A stretch of DNA of 64,000 bases, from assembly GCA_934728065.1 (NCBI GenBank), contig CAKVDW010000005.1, positions 1 through 64,000 of the forward strand. The letters are read 5' to 3'. This DNA comes from an uncultured Campylobacter sp. Lineage in GTDB: Bacteria; Campylobacterota; Campylobacteria; Campylobacterales; Campylobacteraceae. This document shows positions 53,486-62,765 of the stretch, piece by piece. The position numbers were made by a program, and so were the translations under genes. The first letter of the stretch is position 1, and every line of letters starts with the position of its first letter. The notes below the pieces were generated by a model, which was not told the origin of the DNA, made no database searches, and saw only the letters and a list, made by a program, of their open reading frames with translations.

Positions 53486-54665
53486 AAAAACTTTAGCCCA
53501 AAAAAGCGAGCATTACGCGCAAATAGACAAATTCCGCGCCTTTCGTTTGTATGAACGCTACAAAAAGGCATTTTGCGAGCTTAAAATAATCCAAATCATC
53601 GGCACAAACGGCAAGGGAAGCACGGGGCGTTTTTTAGCCCAGCTCTTAAACGCCCTAAATTTCAATGTCGCTCACTACACTAGCCCGCATATCTTTGAAT
53701 TTAACGAAAGATTTTGGCAAAATGGAAGGCTTTTAAGCGATGATGAGTTAAACTTAGCCCACGAAACTTTGGCTAAAATGATGAGTGATGAAGATTTGCA
53801 AAGCCTTTCTTACTTTGAATACGCCACATTTTTAGCGGCTTTGTCTTTTAAAAAATGTGATTTTGTAGTCTTTGAAGCAGGTTTAGGCGGAGAATTTGAC
53901 GCTACTTCGGTGTTTGATAAGATTTTAAGCGTTTTTACGCCTATATCTTACGACCACACACAAATTTTAGGCGCAAATTTGCTAGGCATAGCTCGCACCA
54001 AACTTAAAGTGATGGCGAAAAAGGCTGTTATTTCTAGCACACAAGAAGAAGCTGTCTTAAATTTAGCCCATAAAATCGCTCTTTTAAAAAATGCTACCCT
54101 TTATGAAAGCGATAAATTCATAGCCTTGCAAGATAAAGAATTTAAAAATGCCCTTAAAAACTACACCACAAAGCACAATTTACCCAAATTTTTGCAAGAA
54201 AATTTAAAAACCGCACTTTGTGCCTTAAATTTACTCACAAATTCGCAAAAAAATTTACTCTTTGCCTTAAATTCGCTCAAAAGCCTTGATTTAAGGGGCA
54301 GATGCGAACAATTTACAAAAAACATAATCATCGATGTAGGACACAACGAAATGGCGGCTGAAGTCCTAGCACAGCACTTTAAGGGGCGAAAATTTACACT
54401 CATATACAATTCTTTTTTAGATAAAAATATCTTTGCCATTTTAAGAATTCTGCAACCTTTAATTGATAAAATTTTAATTTATGAGTATTTTAGTGAAAGA
54501 AAATTAGCCACTAAAGAAATAAGCACCATAGCCAAAGAGCTTGGCATCGCTTGTGAAAATTTTAAGTGTATGCAAAAGGAAAAGGATTATTTAGTTTTTG
54601 GCTCTTTTGTTTTGGTAGAAAATTTTCTAAAGGAGTATTTTGAAAAAATACAAACGAATGATTGA
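53475..54665 (+). CDS. folC: folylpolyglutamate/dihydrofolate synthase
   Basis: 396 residues of the Mur-ligase type. The ATP loop is IGTNGKGSTGRFLAQLL, followed by YTSPHIFEFNERF and EAGLGGEFDATSVF, and the C-terminal domain has DVGHNEMAAEVL. It adds glutamates to folate. Overlaps neighbours on both sides and corresponds to Cj1088c. Confidence 0.92.
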   Translation: MNFKKTLAQKSEHYAQIDKFRAFRLYERYKKAFCELKIIQIIGTNGKGSTGRFLAQLLNALNFNVAHYTSPHIFEFNERFWQNGRLLSDDELNLAHETLAKMMSDEDLQSLSYFEYATFLAALSFKKCDFVVFEAGLGGEFDATSVFDKILSVFTPISYDHTQILGANLLGIARTKLKVMAKKAVISSTQEEAVLNLAHKIALLKNATLYESDKFIALQDKEFKNALKNYTTKHNLPKFLQENLKTALCALNLLTNSQKNLLFALNSLKSLDLRGRCEQFTKNIIIDVGHNEMAAEVLAQHFKGRKFTLIYNSFLDKNIFAILRILQPLIDKILIYEYFSERKLATKEISTIAKELGIACENFKCMQKEKDYLVFGSFVLVENFLKEYFEKIQTND

Positions 54666-55533
54666 TAGATTTTCCATAACCATTACAGACATTAATGGTT
54701 CTCGGCATTTTCATCTTTCTCAAGTCATTAAAAAGATAACTTTTTATTTTGTTGGCTTTGCCTTGTTTTTATTTGTTGGCAGCTTTTCTTTTATCTACTA
54801 CCTCAACCACAAGGTTGATGAGCTTGACACCAAAAGAAAGACCTTAAGTCTAACAAATGAAGAATTACAAAAAAGTATAGATGAACAAGCACAAAGATAT
54901 GTTGGCATAGAAGATAAAATAGCTACCTTTGAGGAACAACTCGGTCTTAAAGAATTAGACAACAACCTCACCCCAGCAGCGAGAATGGCTGTGTTAAGTT
55001 TAACAAATGAGCAACAAAGTGCTATGTTATCGCAAGTTCCAAATGGCTATCCCATTACAAATAAAGGTGTTTCAGGCAATTTTGGCTGGAGACTTCACCC
55101 CATTTTAAAAAGGCAAGAATTTCACACGGGCATTGATTTAGTCGCTACTGAGGGAACACCTGTTTATGCTACGGCAAATGCCATAGTCGAATTTGCAGGA
55201 TATAACTCAAATGGTTATGGTTATATGGTGATTTTAATCCACAACTTTGGCTTTAAAACCGTTTATGCGCATTTACTTCGCAAAGATGTTTTACAAGTGG
55301 GCAATTTCGTCAAAAAAGGAGAATTAATAGGATATTCAGGAAATACAGGAGCTTCCACAGGACCACATCTTCATTATGAAGTGCGTTTTGTGAATAAAAC
55401 ATTAGAACCGTCATATTTTCTCAATCTAAACCGAAAAAATATGGAAAAATTATTTAATCAAGAAAGGAGAGTGCCATGGCAATCTTTAATAAAGGCAACG
55501 ACATCGCCTCAAGTGTCCAAGAGACCACAGTAA
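54640..55533 (+). CDS. M23-family peptidoglycan endopeptidase, cell shape type
   Basis: 297 residues: a transmembrane helix (about 31-50), a coiled coil (60-110) and a LytM/M23 catalytic domain. Zinc ligands are in HTGIDLVATEGTPVYA and GPHLHYEVRF. The TTG at 54640 is the likely start because AAAGGAG lies at the right distance; the next ATG (54658) has no such site. The C. jejuni homologue (Cj1087c) is, as I recall, one of two M23 peptidases needed for helical shape. It overlaps the bactofilin gene by 58 bases. Confidence 0.87.
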   Translation: MKKYKRMIDRFSITITDINGSRHFHLSQVIKKITFYFVGFALFLFVGSFSFIYYLNHKVDELDTKRKTLSLTNEELQKSIDEQAQRYVGIEDKIATFEEQLGLKELDNNLTPAARMAVLSLTNEQQSAMLSQVPNGYPITNKGVSGNFGWRLHPILKRQEFHTGIDLVATEGTPVYATANAIVEFAGYNSNGYGYMVILIHNFGFKTVYAHLLRKDVLQVGNFVKKGELIGYSGNTGASTGPHLHYEVRFVNKTLEPSYFLNLNRKNMEKLFNQERRVPWQSLIKATTSPQVSKRPQ

Positions 55534-55862
55534 TTTCATCAGGAGCAAGGATAGAAGGACAGTTTGACTTTAATTCTATGTTGCACCTTGATGGCGAAAT
55601 CATAGGAGATGTTCGCTCTAATAGTGTGGTTGTTATCGGTAAATCAGGGATTTTAAAGGGAAATTTAAACGCGGATAAAGTAGTCGTCAATGGAATTTTT
55701 GAGGGCGAACTTGATACTGATAGCCTTGAAATTCTTGCTGGTGGCTTAGTAAGTGGCAATATCACCGTGCGTCAAATCGCCATAGAAAATGGTGGCAGAT
55801 TTAATGGTAACAGCAAAATCAAAGACGAAACAAACATTACTTTAATAGAAAGTAATGTGTAA
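55476..55862 (+). CDS. bactofilin (CcmA family)
   Basis: A 128-residue polymer-forming protein with the repeated beta-helix pattern: GARIEGQFDFNSMLHLDGEI, GDVRSNSVVVIGKSG, GNLNADKVVVNG. Bactofilins position peptidoglycan hydrolases; CcmA works with M23 peptidases in Helicobacter helical shape. The gene lies in the 3' end of the M23 gene, in a different frame, by 58 bases, so expression is closely linked. It corresponds to Cj1086c. Confidence 0.92.
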   Translation: MAIFNKGNDIASSVQETTVISSGARIEGQFDFNSMLHLDGEIIGDVRSNSVVVIGKSGILKGNLNADKVVVNGIFEGELDTDSLEILAGGLVSGNITVRQIAIENGGRFNGNSKIKDETNITLIESNV

Positions 55863-55870
55863 TAAGCTTA

Positions 55871-58813
55871 ATGCAAGCTCGTTTGTTTGAATTTTTACGC
55901 ACGCACGCCCCACAAGTCGTGCTTTGCGAAAATGACATAGAGGCGGACGAGCTAGCACAAATCACGCTTTATAAAGGGCTTAAAACCTTTGTTTTGCCAG
56001 ATTTTCGCGCGAGCTTTGGCGATGATTTGCGCGCCTTTTCAAAAGAGCTTTTTGAAATTTGTCGCGTTTTAAACGCCTACCACAAGGAAAGTGAAAAGAA
56101 AATTCTCATCTCTCCCGTGCGAACCTTGCTCAACAAACTGCCAAGCAAGGCAAATTTAAGCAACCGAACGCTTAAAAAGGGCGAAAAACTTGACATAAAC
56201 GCGCTCAAAGATGAATTTGTCCGCTTTGGCTATGAATTTGTCGATATAGTCCAAGATAAAGGCGAAGTGAGCTTTCGTGGCGAAGTCATTGACATTTTTA
56301 GCGTTGCTAGCGATGAGCCTGTGCGAATTTTGCTTTTTGATGATGAGATTGAAAGCATAAGGTGCTTTAATTTACAAAGTCAAAAATCAATCCCAAACGA
56401 GCTTGAAACAGCCCAAATTTGCCCCTTTTTGTCCGCCTTTTCAAATGATGAGTTTGAAAGGCTCAATGAAAAAATCGCCGAATTTGACGAAAATGTCTTA
56501 ATCAAAGACATAAATTCGCTTGGTTTTTGGTGCGTGGAGAGTTTTTTTGATTATTTAAGCCTTGATTTTGTCGCAGTTTGCGCCTTTGATGAAAAGGAAT
56601 TTGAGCAAGATATAGGCTTTATCAACGACAAACTTATCCCAGAAGCTAAACTTTACAAGCCCTTGCAAAGCGTTTATACAAATGAATTTTTCAGCTTTCA
56701 CAAGGACAAAAGCCTTATTATTTTAGCCGCAAATGAAGCCCTGCTTAAAATGCAAGGCATAGAGCTTTTGTCAAATATGCGCTTTGTAAAAAGCCCTTTG
56801 CGCGTAAATCTCATAGCCCCAAATGAACTTATCATGTCCTTAAACAAAAAAAGCAAGGCAAAACGCCTCCGCAAGCCAACGCTTATCATCGATGAGCTAC
56901 AAATAGGCGATTTCATCACTCATCAAGATTACGGCATAGGCAAATTCAGCGGGCTTGAAATGATAAAAATAAGCGGTGCTTCAAGGGAATTTGTCTCGCT
57001 TTTGTATCAAAACGGCGATAAATTGCTTTTGCCCGTTGAAAATCTGCACCTCATCGACAAATACATAGGCGCAAGCGGAGCGATACCACAGCTTGATAAG
57101 CTTGGCAAAAGCACCTTTTTAAAGCTCAAAGAAAAGCTCAAAGAACGCCTTTTTGCCATAGCTTCTGCCATTGTCGAGCTTGCTGCAAAACGCGCTCTCA
57201 TTAAAGCGCCTAAATTTGTGCCTGATTTCGCTAAACAATGCGAATTTGCCGCAAGCTCGGGCTTTGACTACACGCAAGACCAAGAAAAAGCCTGCGAAGA
57301 AGTTTTGCAGGACTTGCAAAAAGGCGTGCCTATGGATAGGCTTTTAAGCGCTGATGTGGGCTTTGGCAAGACAGAAGTGGCGATGAATGCCATTTTTCCT
57401 GTGGTGCAAAGTGGCTTTGGCGTGTTTTTTTTCGTCCCAACCACGCTTTTGTCGCACCAGCATTTTAAGACTTTAAGCAAACGCTTTGCGCCCTTTGGCA
57501 TAAGGGTAAAAAAACTTGACAGATTTACAAGCAACAAAGAAAAAAGCGAAATTCTAGCACTCATCGACAAAAAAGAAGCCTTTGTTTTAATCGGCACGCA
57601 CGCGCTTTTGAATTTAAAAAGCGAAAATTTAGGGCTTATCATCATCGATGAGGAGCATAAATTTGGAGTAAAACAAAAAGAAAAGCTCAAAGAATTCAGC
57701 CAAAACTCACATATCTTGTCAATGAGCGCGACACCTATCCCGCGAAGTTTAAACCAAGCTTTAAGCACGATAAAAAGCTACTGCGTAATGCAAACGCCCC
57801 CGCAAAACCGCCTTGCCGTGCGAACCTTTGTCAAGCAAAATGATGACAAATTGCTAAAAGAAGTGATTTTACGCGAGATTCGCCGCGGTGGGCAGGTTTT
57901 TTATATACACAACCACATAGCAAGCATAGAGCAGACAAAAGCCCATTTACAAGGACTTTTGCCGCAGTTGCGCATACTTGTTTTACACTCTAAAATCGAT
58001 GCAAAAACCACAGAAGAACAAATGCTTAAATTTGAAAACAAAGACTATGACTTAATGCTTTGCACGAGCATAGTAGAAAGTGGCATTGACTTGCCAAATG
58101 CAAATTCTATCATCGTGGAAAACAGCGAACGCTTTGGAATGGCTGATTTGCACCAACTTCGCGGGCGCGTTGGCAGAAGCGACAGGCAGGGGTATTGCTA
58201 CTTTTTAGTGAGCGAAAATTTAAGCGTGGAGGCAAGAAAGCGGCTTGTTTCGTTAGAAAGCAACTCATTTTTGGGAGCTGGGAGCATTTTAGCCTACCAC
58301 GACCTTGAAATAAGGGGCGGCGGCAACCTACTAGGTAGCGAGCAAAGCGGACATATCGAGCAAATCGGTTACAGCCTTTATCTTAAAATGCTTGAAGAGC
58401 AAATTGCGATTTTAAGCAAAAAAGAGCTTTTCAGCGAACAAAAAATCGACTTAAAACTCAACATAAACGCCTTTTTAAACAGCGACTTAATCCCCGCTGA
58501 ACGCTTGCGTTTGGAGCTTTATAGGCGTTTGAGTAAGTGCGAGAGTGTGAGTGAAATTTATGAAATCGGAGGCGAGATTGAGGACAGATTTGGCGAGCTT
58601 GACCGCTACACCAAGCAGTTTTTGGATTTAATCACCATCAAAGTGCTTGCTAGCAAGCATTACAAGGCTATTAGCAACTATGAAGTAAATATCGCCCTAA
58701 CCGACAAGGCAGGCGAAAAAACCCTACTTAAAGCACCAAGCAAGGACGATGATGACATTTTAGAAACGCTTTTAATCTTTTTGCGAAAAAGGGGGCAAAA
58801 TGGAGTGGCATAG
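55871..58813 (+). CDS. mfd: transcription-repair coupling factor
   Basis: A 980-residue SF2 translocase that removes stalled RNA polymerase and calls UvrA. The RNA-polymerase-interacting domain has IGDFITHQDYGIGKFSGLE, Walker A is SADVGFGKTEVAMNA, the DEEH box is IIIDEEHKFG, and the TRG motif has GRVGRSDRQGYCYFL. It is shorter than E. coli Mfd (1148), mainly at the N-terminus, as in C. jejuni (Cj1085c). It overlaps the next gene by 14 bases. Confidence 0.96.
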   Translation: MQARLFEFLRTHAPQVVLCENDIEADELAQITLYKGLKTFVLPDFRASFGDDLRAFSKELFEICRVLNAYHKESEKKILISPVRTLLNKLPSKANLSNRTLKKGEKLDINALKDEFVRFGYEFVDIVQDKGEVSFRGEVIDIFSVASDEPVRILLFDDEIESIRCFNLQSQKSIPNELETAQICPFLSAFSNDEFERLNEKIAEFDENVLIKDINSLGFWCVESFFDYLSLDFVAVCAFDEKEFEQDIGFINDKLIPEAKLYKPLQSVYTNEFFSFHKDKSLIILAANEALLKMQGIELLSNMRFVKSPLRVNLIAPNELIMSLNKKSKAKRLRKPTLIIDELQIGDFITHQDYGIGKFSGLEMIKISGASREFVSLLYQNGDKLLLPVENLHLIDKYIGASGAIPQLDKLGKSTFLKLKEKLKERLFAIASAIVELAAKRALIKAPKFVPDFAKQCEFAASSGFDYTQDQEKACEEVLQDLQKGVPMDRLLSADVGFGKTEVAMNAIFPVVQSGFGVFFFVPTTLLSHQHFKTLSKRFAPFGIRVKKLDRFTSNKEKSEILALIDKKEAFVLIGTHALLNLKSENLGLIIIDEEHKFGVKQKEKLKEFSQNSHILSMSATPIPRSLNQALSTIKSYCVMQTPPQNRLAVRTFVKQNDDKLLKEVILREIRRGGQVFYIHNHIASIEQTKAHLQGLLPQLRILVLHSKIDAKTTEEQMLKFENKDYDLMLCTSIVESGIDLPNANSIIVENSERFGMADLHQLRGRVGRSDRQGYCYFLVSENLSVEARKRLVSLESNSFLGAGSILAYHDLEIRGGGNLLGSEQSGHIEQIGYSLYLKMLEEQIAILSKKELFSEQKIDLKLNINAFLNSDLIPAERLRLELYRRLSKCESVSEIYEIGGEIEDRFGELDRYTKQFLDLITIKVLASKHYKAISNYEVNIALTDKAGEKTLLKAPSKDDDDILETLLIFLRKRGQNGVA

Positions 58814-59564
58814 CACTTATGCGGCGATTTATAGAGCAAAAAAAGACGAGTTAAAGCCTGTTGTTGAGCTTGATGAGGTGAGTTTGGGCGATTTGCTTGG
58901 CATTGAGAGTCAAAAAGAAGCCCTGCTTGCGAACACAAAGAGCTTTTTAGAGGGCAAGGGCTTTCATCACGCGCTTTTGTGGGGCGCGCGCGGCACGGGC
59001 AAATCAAGCCTTATCAAAGCCACCTTTAACGAATTCAAAGAGCGAAATTTAAGGCTAGTGCAAATTGATAAAGCCGACTTAAACGCCCTGACCGAAATCA
59101 TCGATGAGCTTCGAGAACTCCCCTTTAAATTCATCATTTTTTGCGATGATTTGAGCTTTGAAAAGGGCGATGAGGCGTATAAATTTTTAAAGCCACTTTT
59201 AGAGGGCAGCATAGAAAAAACGCCCGCAAATATCGTTCTTTACGCCACTTCAAACCGCAGGCACTTGCTGGCTGAATTTGACAGCGACAATGACGGCGCA
59301 AGCTTTGAAAATGGCGAGTTGCACCTTGGCGATGTCAAAGAAGAAAAGCTGAGTTTAAGCGACAGGTTTGGGCTTTGGATAAGTTTTTATGCTGAAAATT
59401 TGGAGCATTATTTGAAAATCGTGGATTTTTATTTTAAGGATTTTCGCGGCAAAAAAGAGCTTTTGCACGACAAGGCAAAGGAATTTGCCCGCTTTCGAGC
59501 CAGCCACTCAGCCCGCACCGCAAGGCAGTTTTATTTGAGTTTTAAAGATGAATTTAAGGTATAA
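58800..59564 (+). CDS. small ATPase of the DUF815 family
   Basis: 254 residues with the Walker A loop GARGTGKSSLIKA, Walker B FIIFCDDLSFEKGDE and a sensor-type ATSNRRHL. DUF815 proteins are AAA-type ATPases of unknown cellular role. It overlaps mfd and corresponds to Cj1084c. The strand-coherent run from yajC ends here. Confidence 0.85.
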   Translation: MEWHSTYAAIYRAKKDELKPVVELDEVSLGDLLGIESQKEALLANTKSFLEGKGFHHALLWGARGTGKSSLIKATFNEFKERNLRLVQIDKADLNALTEIIDELRELPFKFIIFCDDLSFEKGDEAYKFLKPLLEGSIEKTPANIVLYATSNRRHLLAEFDSDNDGASFENGELHLGDVKEEKLSLSDRFGLWISFYAENLEHYLKIVDFYFKDFRGKKELLHDKAKEFARFRASHSARTARQFYLSFKDEFKV

Positions 59565-59599
59565 ATTTCACAAAAAAGAGCAGACAAAGGCTTGATATG

Positions 59600-60201
59600 A
59601 CAAAGCCCTTGTCATACTAAATTATTTTGTCATACTGAAGCATTGTTTTCTTTGTTATACTCATAAAATTGTCATACCGACTTGTCTTGTCATACTGAGG
59701 CTTTAGCCGAAGTATCCATAAGTGCAAAGCGCATCTTAAATGTTGTGGATATTTCGCATTCGCTCAATATGACAAGCGTTTGAGATTTTTCTCTTTCTAT
59801 ACGAAAACTCATAATGACAATACTTTGTCATTATGAAGTGCTGTTTCATCTTGTCATACTGAGCTTTCGCAAGAAAGCGAAGTATCCACACAAATTTCGT
59901 TTTGATACTCTGTATTCAGTAGTCTGTTTTCCGTCTTTTGTGTAGATACTTCGGCTAAAGCCTCAGTATGACAAACTTTGGTTTTTGTCGTTTTGAGCAA
60001 AATGCGTTAGCACAAAGCGAAAACCCATATTGTCATTTTAAGCCTTTGCAAAAAGGCGACTAGGCGGGTTGCAAGGCGCAAGCCGCAGCAAAAAAATCCA
60101 CACCGCCACACTGTCATATTGAGCCGTAGGCGAAATATCCAAAGAATTTAAGATATAACTTTAAATTTATGGATACTTCGGGCTTTGCCCTCAGTATGAC
60201 A
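59600..60201. repeat. cluster of dispersed hairpin repeats (copy 3)
   Basis: The gene-free stretch 59565-60516 is mostly made of TGTCATACTGAG-type units. Clear copies: 59688-59718, 59747-59774 (inverted), 59852-59888 (37-base hairpin type), 59945-59973 (inverted), 60112-60140 and 60171-60201 (inverted). Between 59945 and 60140 the sequence is a reverse-complement copy of 34831-35052 in the island, with about 95 percent identity by eye apart from a 24-base gap. From 60202 to 60516 only degenerate fragments such as CTCATTATGACAAG remain. Confidence 0.85.
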
Positions 60202-60516
60202 AGAGAAATGGATGCTTTGGCTAACGCCTCATTATAACAAGAAAAAGTCTCATTATGACAAGGTGTGTCAATATAACAAGAGGAAATAGCATTTTAGTAA
60301 GATAAAAATTTAATCAGTATAATAAAAGAGAGTTTAGTATGACAAAAAAAGTCAGTATAGCAAGGGAAAATAATTTAAATACAACAAATTCAAAGTTGTT
60401 CTTCTTTGTCAAGGTCAATAAGACAAAGTAAAGACTTTGCAAACTTTGTTGCAAGATATAGAAAAAAATGCTACAATAAAAACGAGAAATTCATTTTTAA
60501 AAGGTGTAAAATACAA

Positions 60517-61416
60517 ATGTATATCAAGGACATACAAAGATTTGAGGAAAACCGCTACAAAGCAAGAGCCTATATGAGCTATATATTAAATAGAAATTTA
60601 CCAAATAAACTACCAAAAATAGAGTTTTCAAGCATACAAGAAGTCTTAGATAAGCTTGCACACGAAATCACAAACTTTGAAGCCTTATATGTGCTTGATA
60701 CTTCAGGCAAACAAGTCGAAAACAATGTCAGCACAAACAAAGAATTTAGGCTCGGCAAGGGCGAGGACAGAAGCGGACGGAGTTATTTTTACCGCGCTGT
60801 TAAGCTCAAACGCTGTGTTTTGAGCGACCCTTACCCATCAAGTCTTGACAATGAACTTTGTGTAACGGCATCTATGCCCATTTATGACAACTTTGGTAAG
60901 CTTAAATTTGTAGTTTGCATAGATATAAAACTTACCAACATACTCAAACTCATACAAGCGAGCAATTTTGAGTTTATTTTTATGGAATTTAGCCGTGTGG
61001 TGTATTTTTGTTTTGGCGTAGTGCTTTTTGTTATCACTTGCTTTTTGTTCCATAGAGGCGTTTTGAGTCTTTTTCATCAAGATGGGGTTGAAATTCAGCA
61101 AATGTTTGAAAGCACCATAGCTATAACGCTGGCTTTAGCGATATTTGACTTGGCTAAAACGGTTATTGAAGAAGAAGTTTTAGGGAGAAATAAAAAGGAA
61201 AAAACAGGAATTCAAAAAACTATGGTGCGTTTTTTAGGCTCTATCATCATAGCCCTTGCCATAGAAGCCTTAATGCTCGTGTTTAAGCTCGTAACAGGGG
61301 ATTTGTCGCAGATGATTTATGCGATTTATCTCATCATTGGAGTGAGTGTTTTGCTCACAGGACTCAGTATTTACTTGTTTTCGGTTAAATATAAGGGAGA
61401 ATATTTTAATGATTAA
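60517..61416 (+). CDS. membrane protein with N-terminal PDC-like sensor domain
   Basis: A 299-residue protein. Residues 35-140 resemble a PDC/Cache fold (ALYVLDTSGKQVENNVS, GRSYFYRAVKLKRCVLSDPY, CVTASMPIYDNFGKLKFVVCIDI). Four hydrophobic helices follow at about 161-178, 207-225, 245-265 and 268-290. There is no signal or membrane helix before the sensor domain. I chose the ATG at 60517, preceded by AAAAGG; the open frame upstream adds only 37 basic residues. No output domain such as HAMP, MCP or GGDEF is present. Ligand unknown. Confidence 0.75.
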   Translation: MYIKDIQRFEENRYKARAYMSYILNRNLPNKLPKIEFSSIQEVLDKLAHEITNFEALYVLDTSGKQVENNVSTNKEFRLGKGEDRSGRSYFYRAVKLKRCVLSDPYPSSLDNELCVTASMPIYDNFGKLKFVVCIDIKLTNILKLIQASNFEFIFMEFSRVVYFCFGVVLFVITCFLFHRGVLSLFHQDGVEIQQMFESTIAITLALAIFDLAKTVIEEEVLGRNKKEKTGIQKTMVRFLGSIIIALAIEALMLVFKLVTGDLSQMIYAIYLIIGVSVLLTGLSIYLFSVKYKGEYFND

Positions 61417-61481
61417 TCAAAAATATTTAAAAAAATGTTATACTTATACTTTGTTTCAACTTTTAATAAGTTTAAGTAAGG

Positions 61482-61487
61482 TATAAT
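61482..61487 (+). promoter_or_regulatory. -10 box for cheY
   Basis: TATAAT in AAGTAAGGTATAATTC, 32 bases upstream of the GTG start, with an AAAGGAA ribosome binding site between. Confidence 0.6.
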
Positions 61488-61519
61488 TCAAATACTTTAA
61501 GAACTGAAAGGAATTAGTC

Positions 61520-61912
61520 GTGAAATTGTTAGTTGTCGATGATAGCTCTACGATGAGACGGATTATAAAGAATACTTTGGAAAAATTAGGACATCCAGAT
61601 ATTGTCGAGGCAGAACACGGAGTTGAAGCTTGGGAAAAACTCAGTGCTGATGATACTATTAAAGTGGTGATTACCGACTGGAATATGCCTGAAATGAATG
61701 GCTTGGACCTTGTTAAAAAGATTCGTGCTGAAAAAAAATACGAGGATATGCCTATCATTATGGTAACGACTGAGGGTGGTAAGGCTGAAGTTATCACAGC
61801 GCTTAAAGCTGGGGTAAATAACTATATAGTAAAACCCTTTACTCCACAAGTTCTAAAAGAAAAACTTGAAGATGTTTTAGGCACTGGTGCTGCTGCACCT
61901 GCGGCTGAGTGA
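61520..61912 (+). CDS. cheY: chemotaxis response regulator
   Basis: A 130-residue single receiver domain that controls flagellar rotation. The acidic pocket is Asp7-Asp8 (VVDDSSTMRR), the phosphorylation site Asp53 (ITDWNMPEMNGL), the switch threonine in MVTTEGG and the lysine in IVKPFTP. The C-terminus adds an Ala-rich tail (GAAAPAAE). The start is GTG. It corresponds to Cj1118c and is followed by prmA, then ftsH, as in C. jejuni. Confidence 0.95.
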   Translation: MKLLVVDDSSTMRRIIKNTLEKLGHPDIVEAEHGVEAWEKLSADDTIKVVITDWNMPEMNGLDLVKKIRAEKKYEDMPIIMVTTEGGKAEVITALKAGVNNYIVKPFTPQVLKEKLEDVLGTGAAAPAAE

Positions 61913-61931
61913 GAAAATTTAAAGCGAAGTT

Positions 61932-62765
61932 ATGCAAACTTCTTATAATGAATTTTTTTTTCAAGTCGATAAAGCTTACAATGACCTGTTTATAGACTTT
62001 ATTTTTGAGCTTGGCGTAGAGGCTGTTGAGGAAAAAGACGGCGGAGTCTATGTTCGCTCTAATGACAAGCTAGATGATTTAGCTTGGGCTGTAAATTTGT
62101 TTAAAGATAGCCTCAATGAGAAAAAAAACACAAAAATTTCATTCAACAGCTCTTTGCAACAAAAGGCTAATAAAGATTGGATTGAGGAATACAAAAAAAG
62201 CATTAAGCCTCTACAAATAGGGAATTTTTACATACATAGTTCTTGGCAAGAGCCAAATTTAAATGCTATAAACATTCAAATTGACCCAGCATTAGCCTTT
62301 GGTTCAGGTCATCACGAAAGCACAAATTCTTGTATAAAACTTTTGCAAAAATATGCCCAAAAAAACAGTAAAGCTTTAGATGTGGGTTGTGGAAGTGGAA
62401 TTTTAAGCATTATTTTGGCTAAACTTGGTTGCCAAACAGATGCCTGTGATAGGGATGAAGTAGCCATTCAAAGCACACTAAATAATGCCGCACTTAATAA
62501 AATCGAGCTTAAAAATCTTTGGCAAGGCTCTGTCAATCAAACAAAAGAAACTTATGATTTAGTAGTCGCAAATTTAATCAGCGACATTATCTTAATCCTT
62601 GAAAAAGATTTGAAAAAAAGCGTTAAAAAAGGCGGCTTTTTGATTTTATCTGGAATTTTAGATAAGGACAATGATAAAATTAAAAACTCTTTTAAGGATT
62701 TTAAAGAAATAGAAAAAATCAAAGCCAACGAATGGTTGAGTTTTGTATATCAAAAGGAAAAATGA
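61932..62765 (+). CDS. prmA: ribosomal protein L11 methyltransferase
   Basis: Methylates ribosomal protein L11. 277 residues: a variable N-terminal domain, then [12 protein letters not shown], the SAM-binding [17 protein letters not shown] and [13 protein letters not shown] (NLxx post-I motif). Its stop overlaps the ftsH start region (ATGATGA). It corresponds to Cj1117c. Confidence 0.93.
   Translation: MQTSYNEFFFQVDKAYNDLFIDFIFELGVEAVEEKDGGVYVRSNDKLDDLAWAVNLFKDSLNEKKNTKISFNSSLQQKANKDWIEEYKKSIKPLQIGNFYIHSSWQEPNLNAINIQIDPALAFGSGHHESTNSCIKLLQKYAQKNSKALDVGCGSGILSIILAKLGCQTDACDRDEVAIQSTLNNAALNKIELKNLWQGSVNQTKETYDLVVANLISDIILILEKDLKKSVKKGGFLILSGILDKDNDKIKNSFKDFKEIEKIKANEWLSFVYQKEK

Noticed and set aside
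57268..57768. 166-codon open frame on the minus strand
   Set aside because: It is antisense to the helicase motifs of mfd and has no ribosome binding site or recognisable domain.
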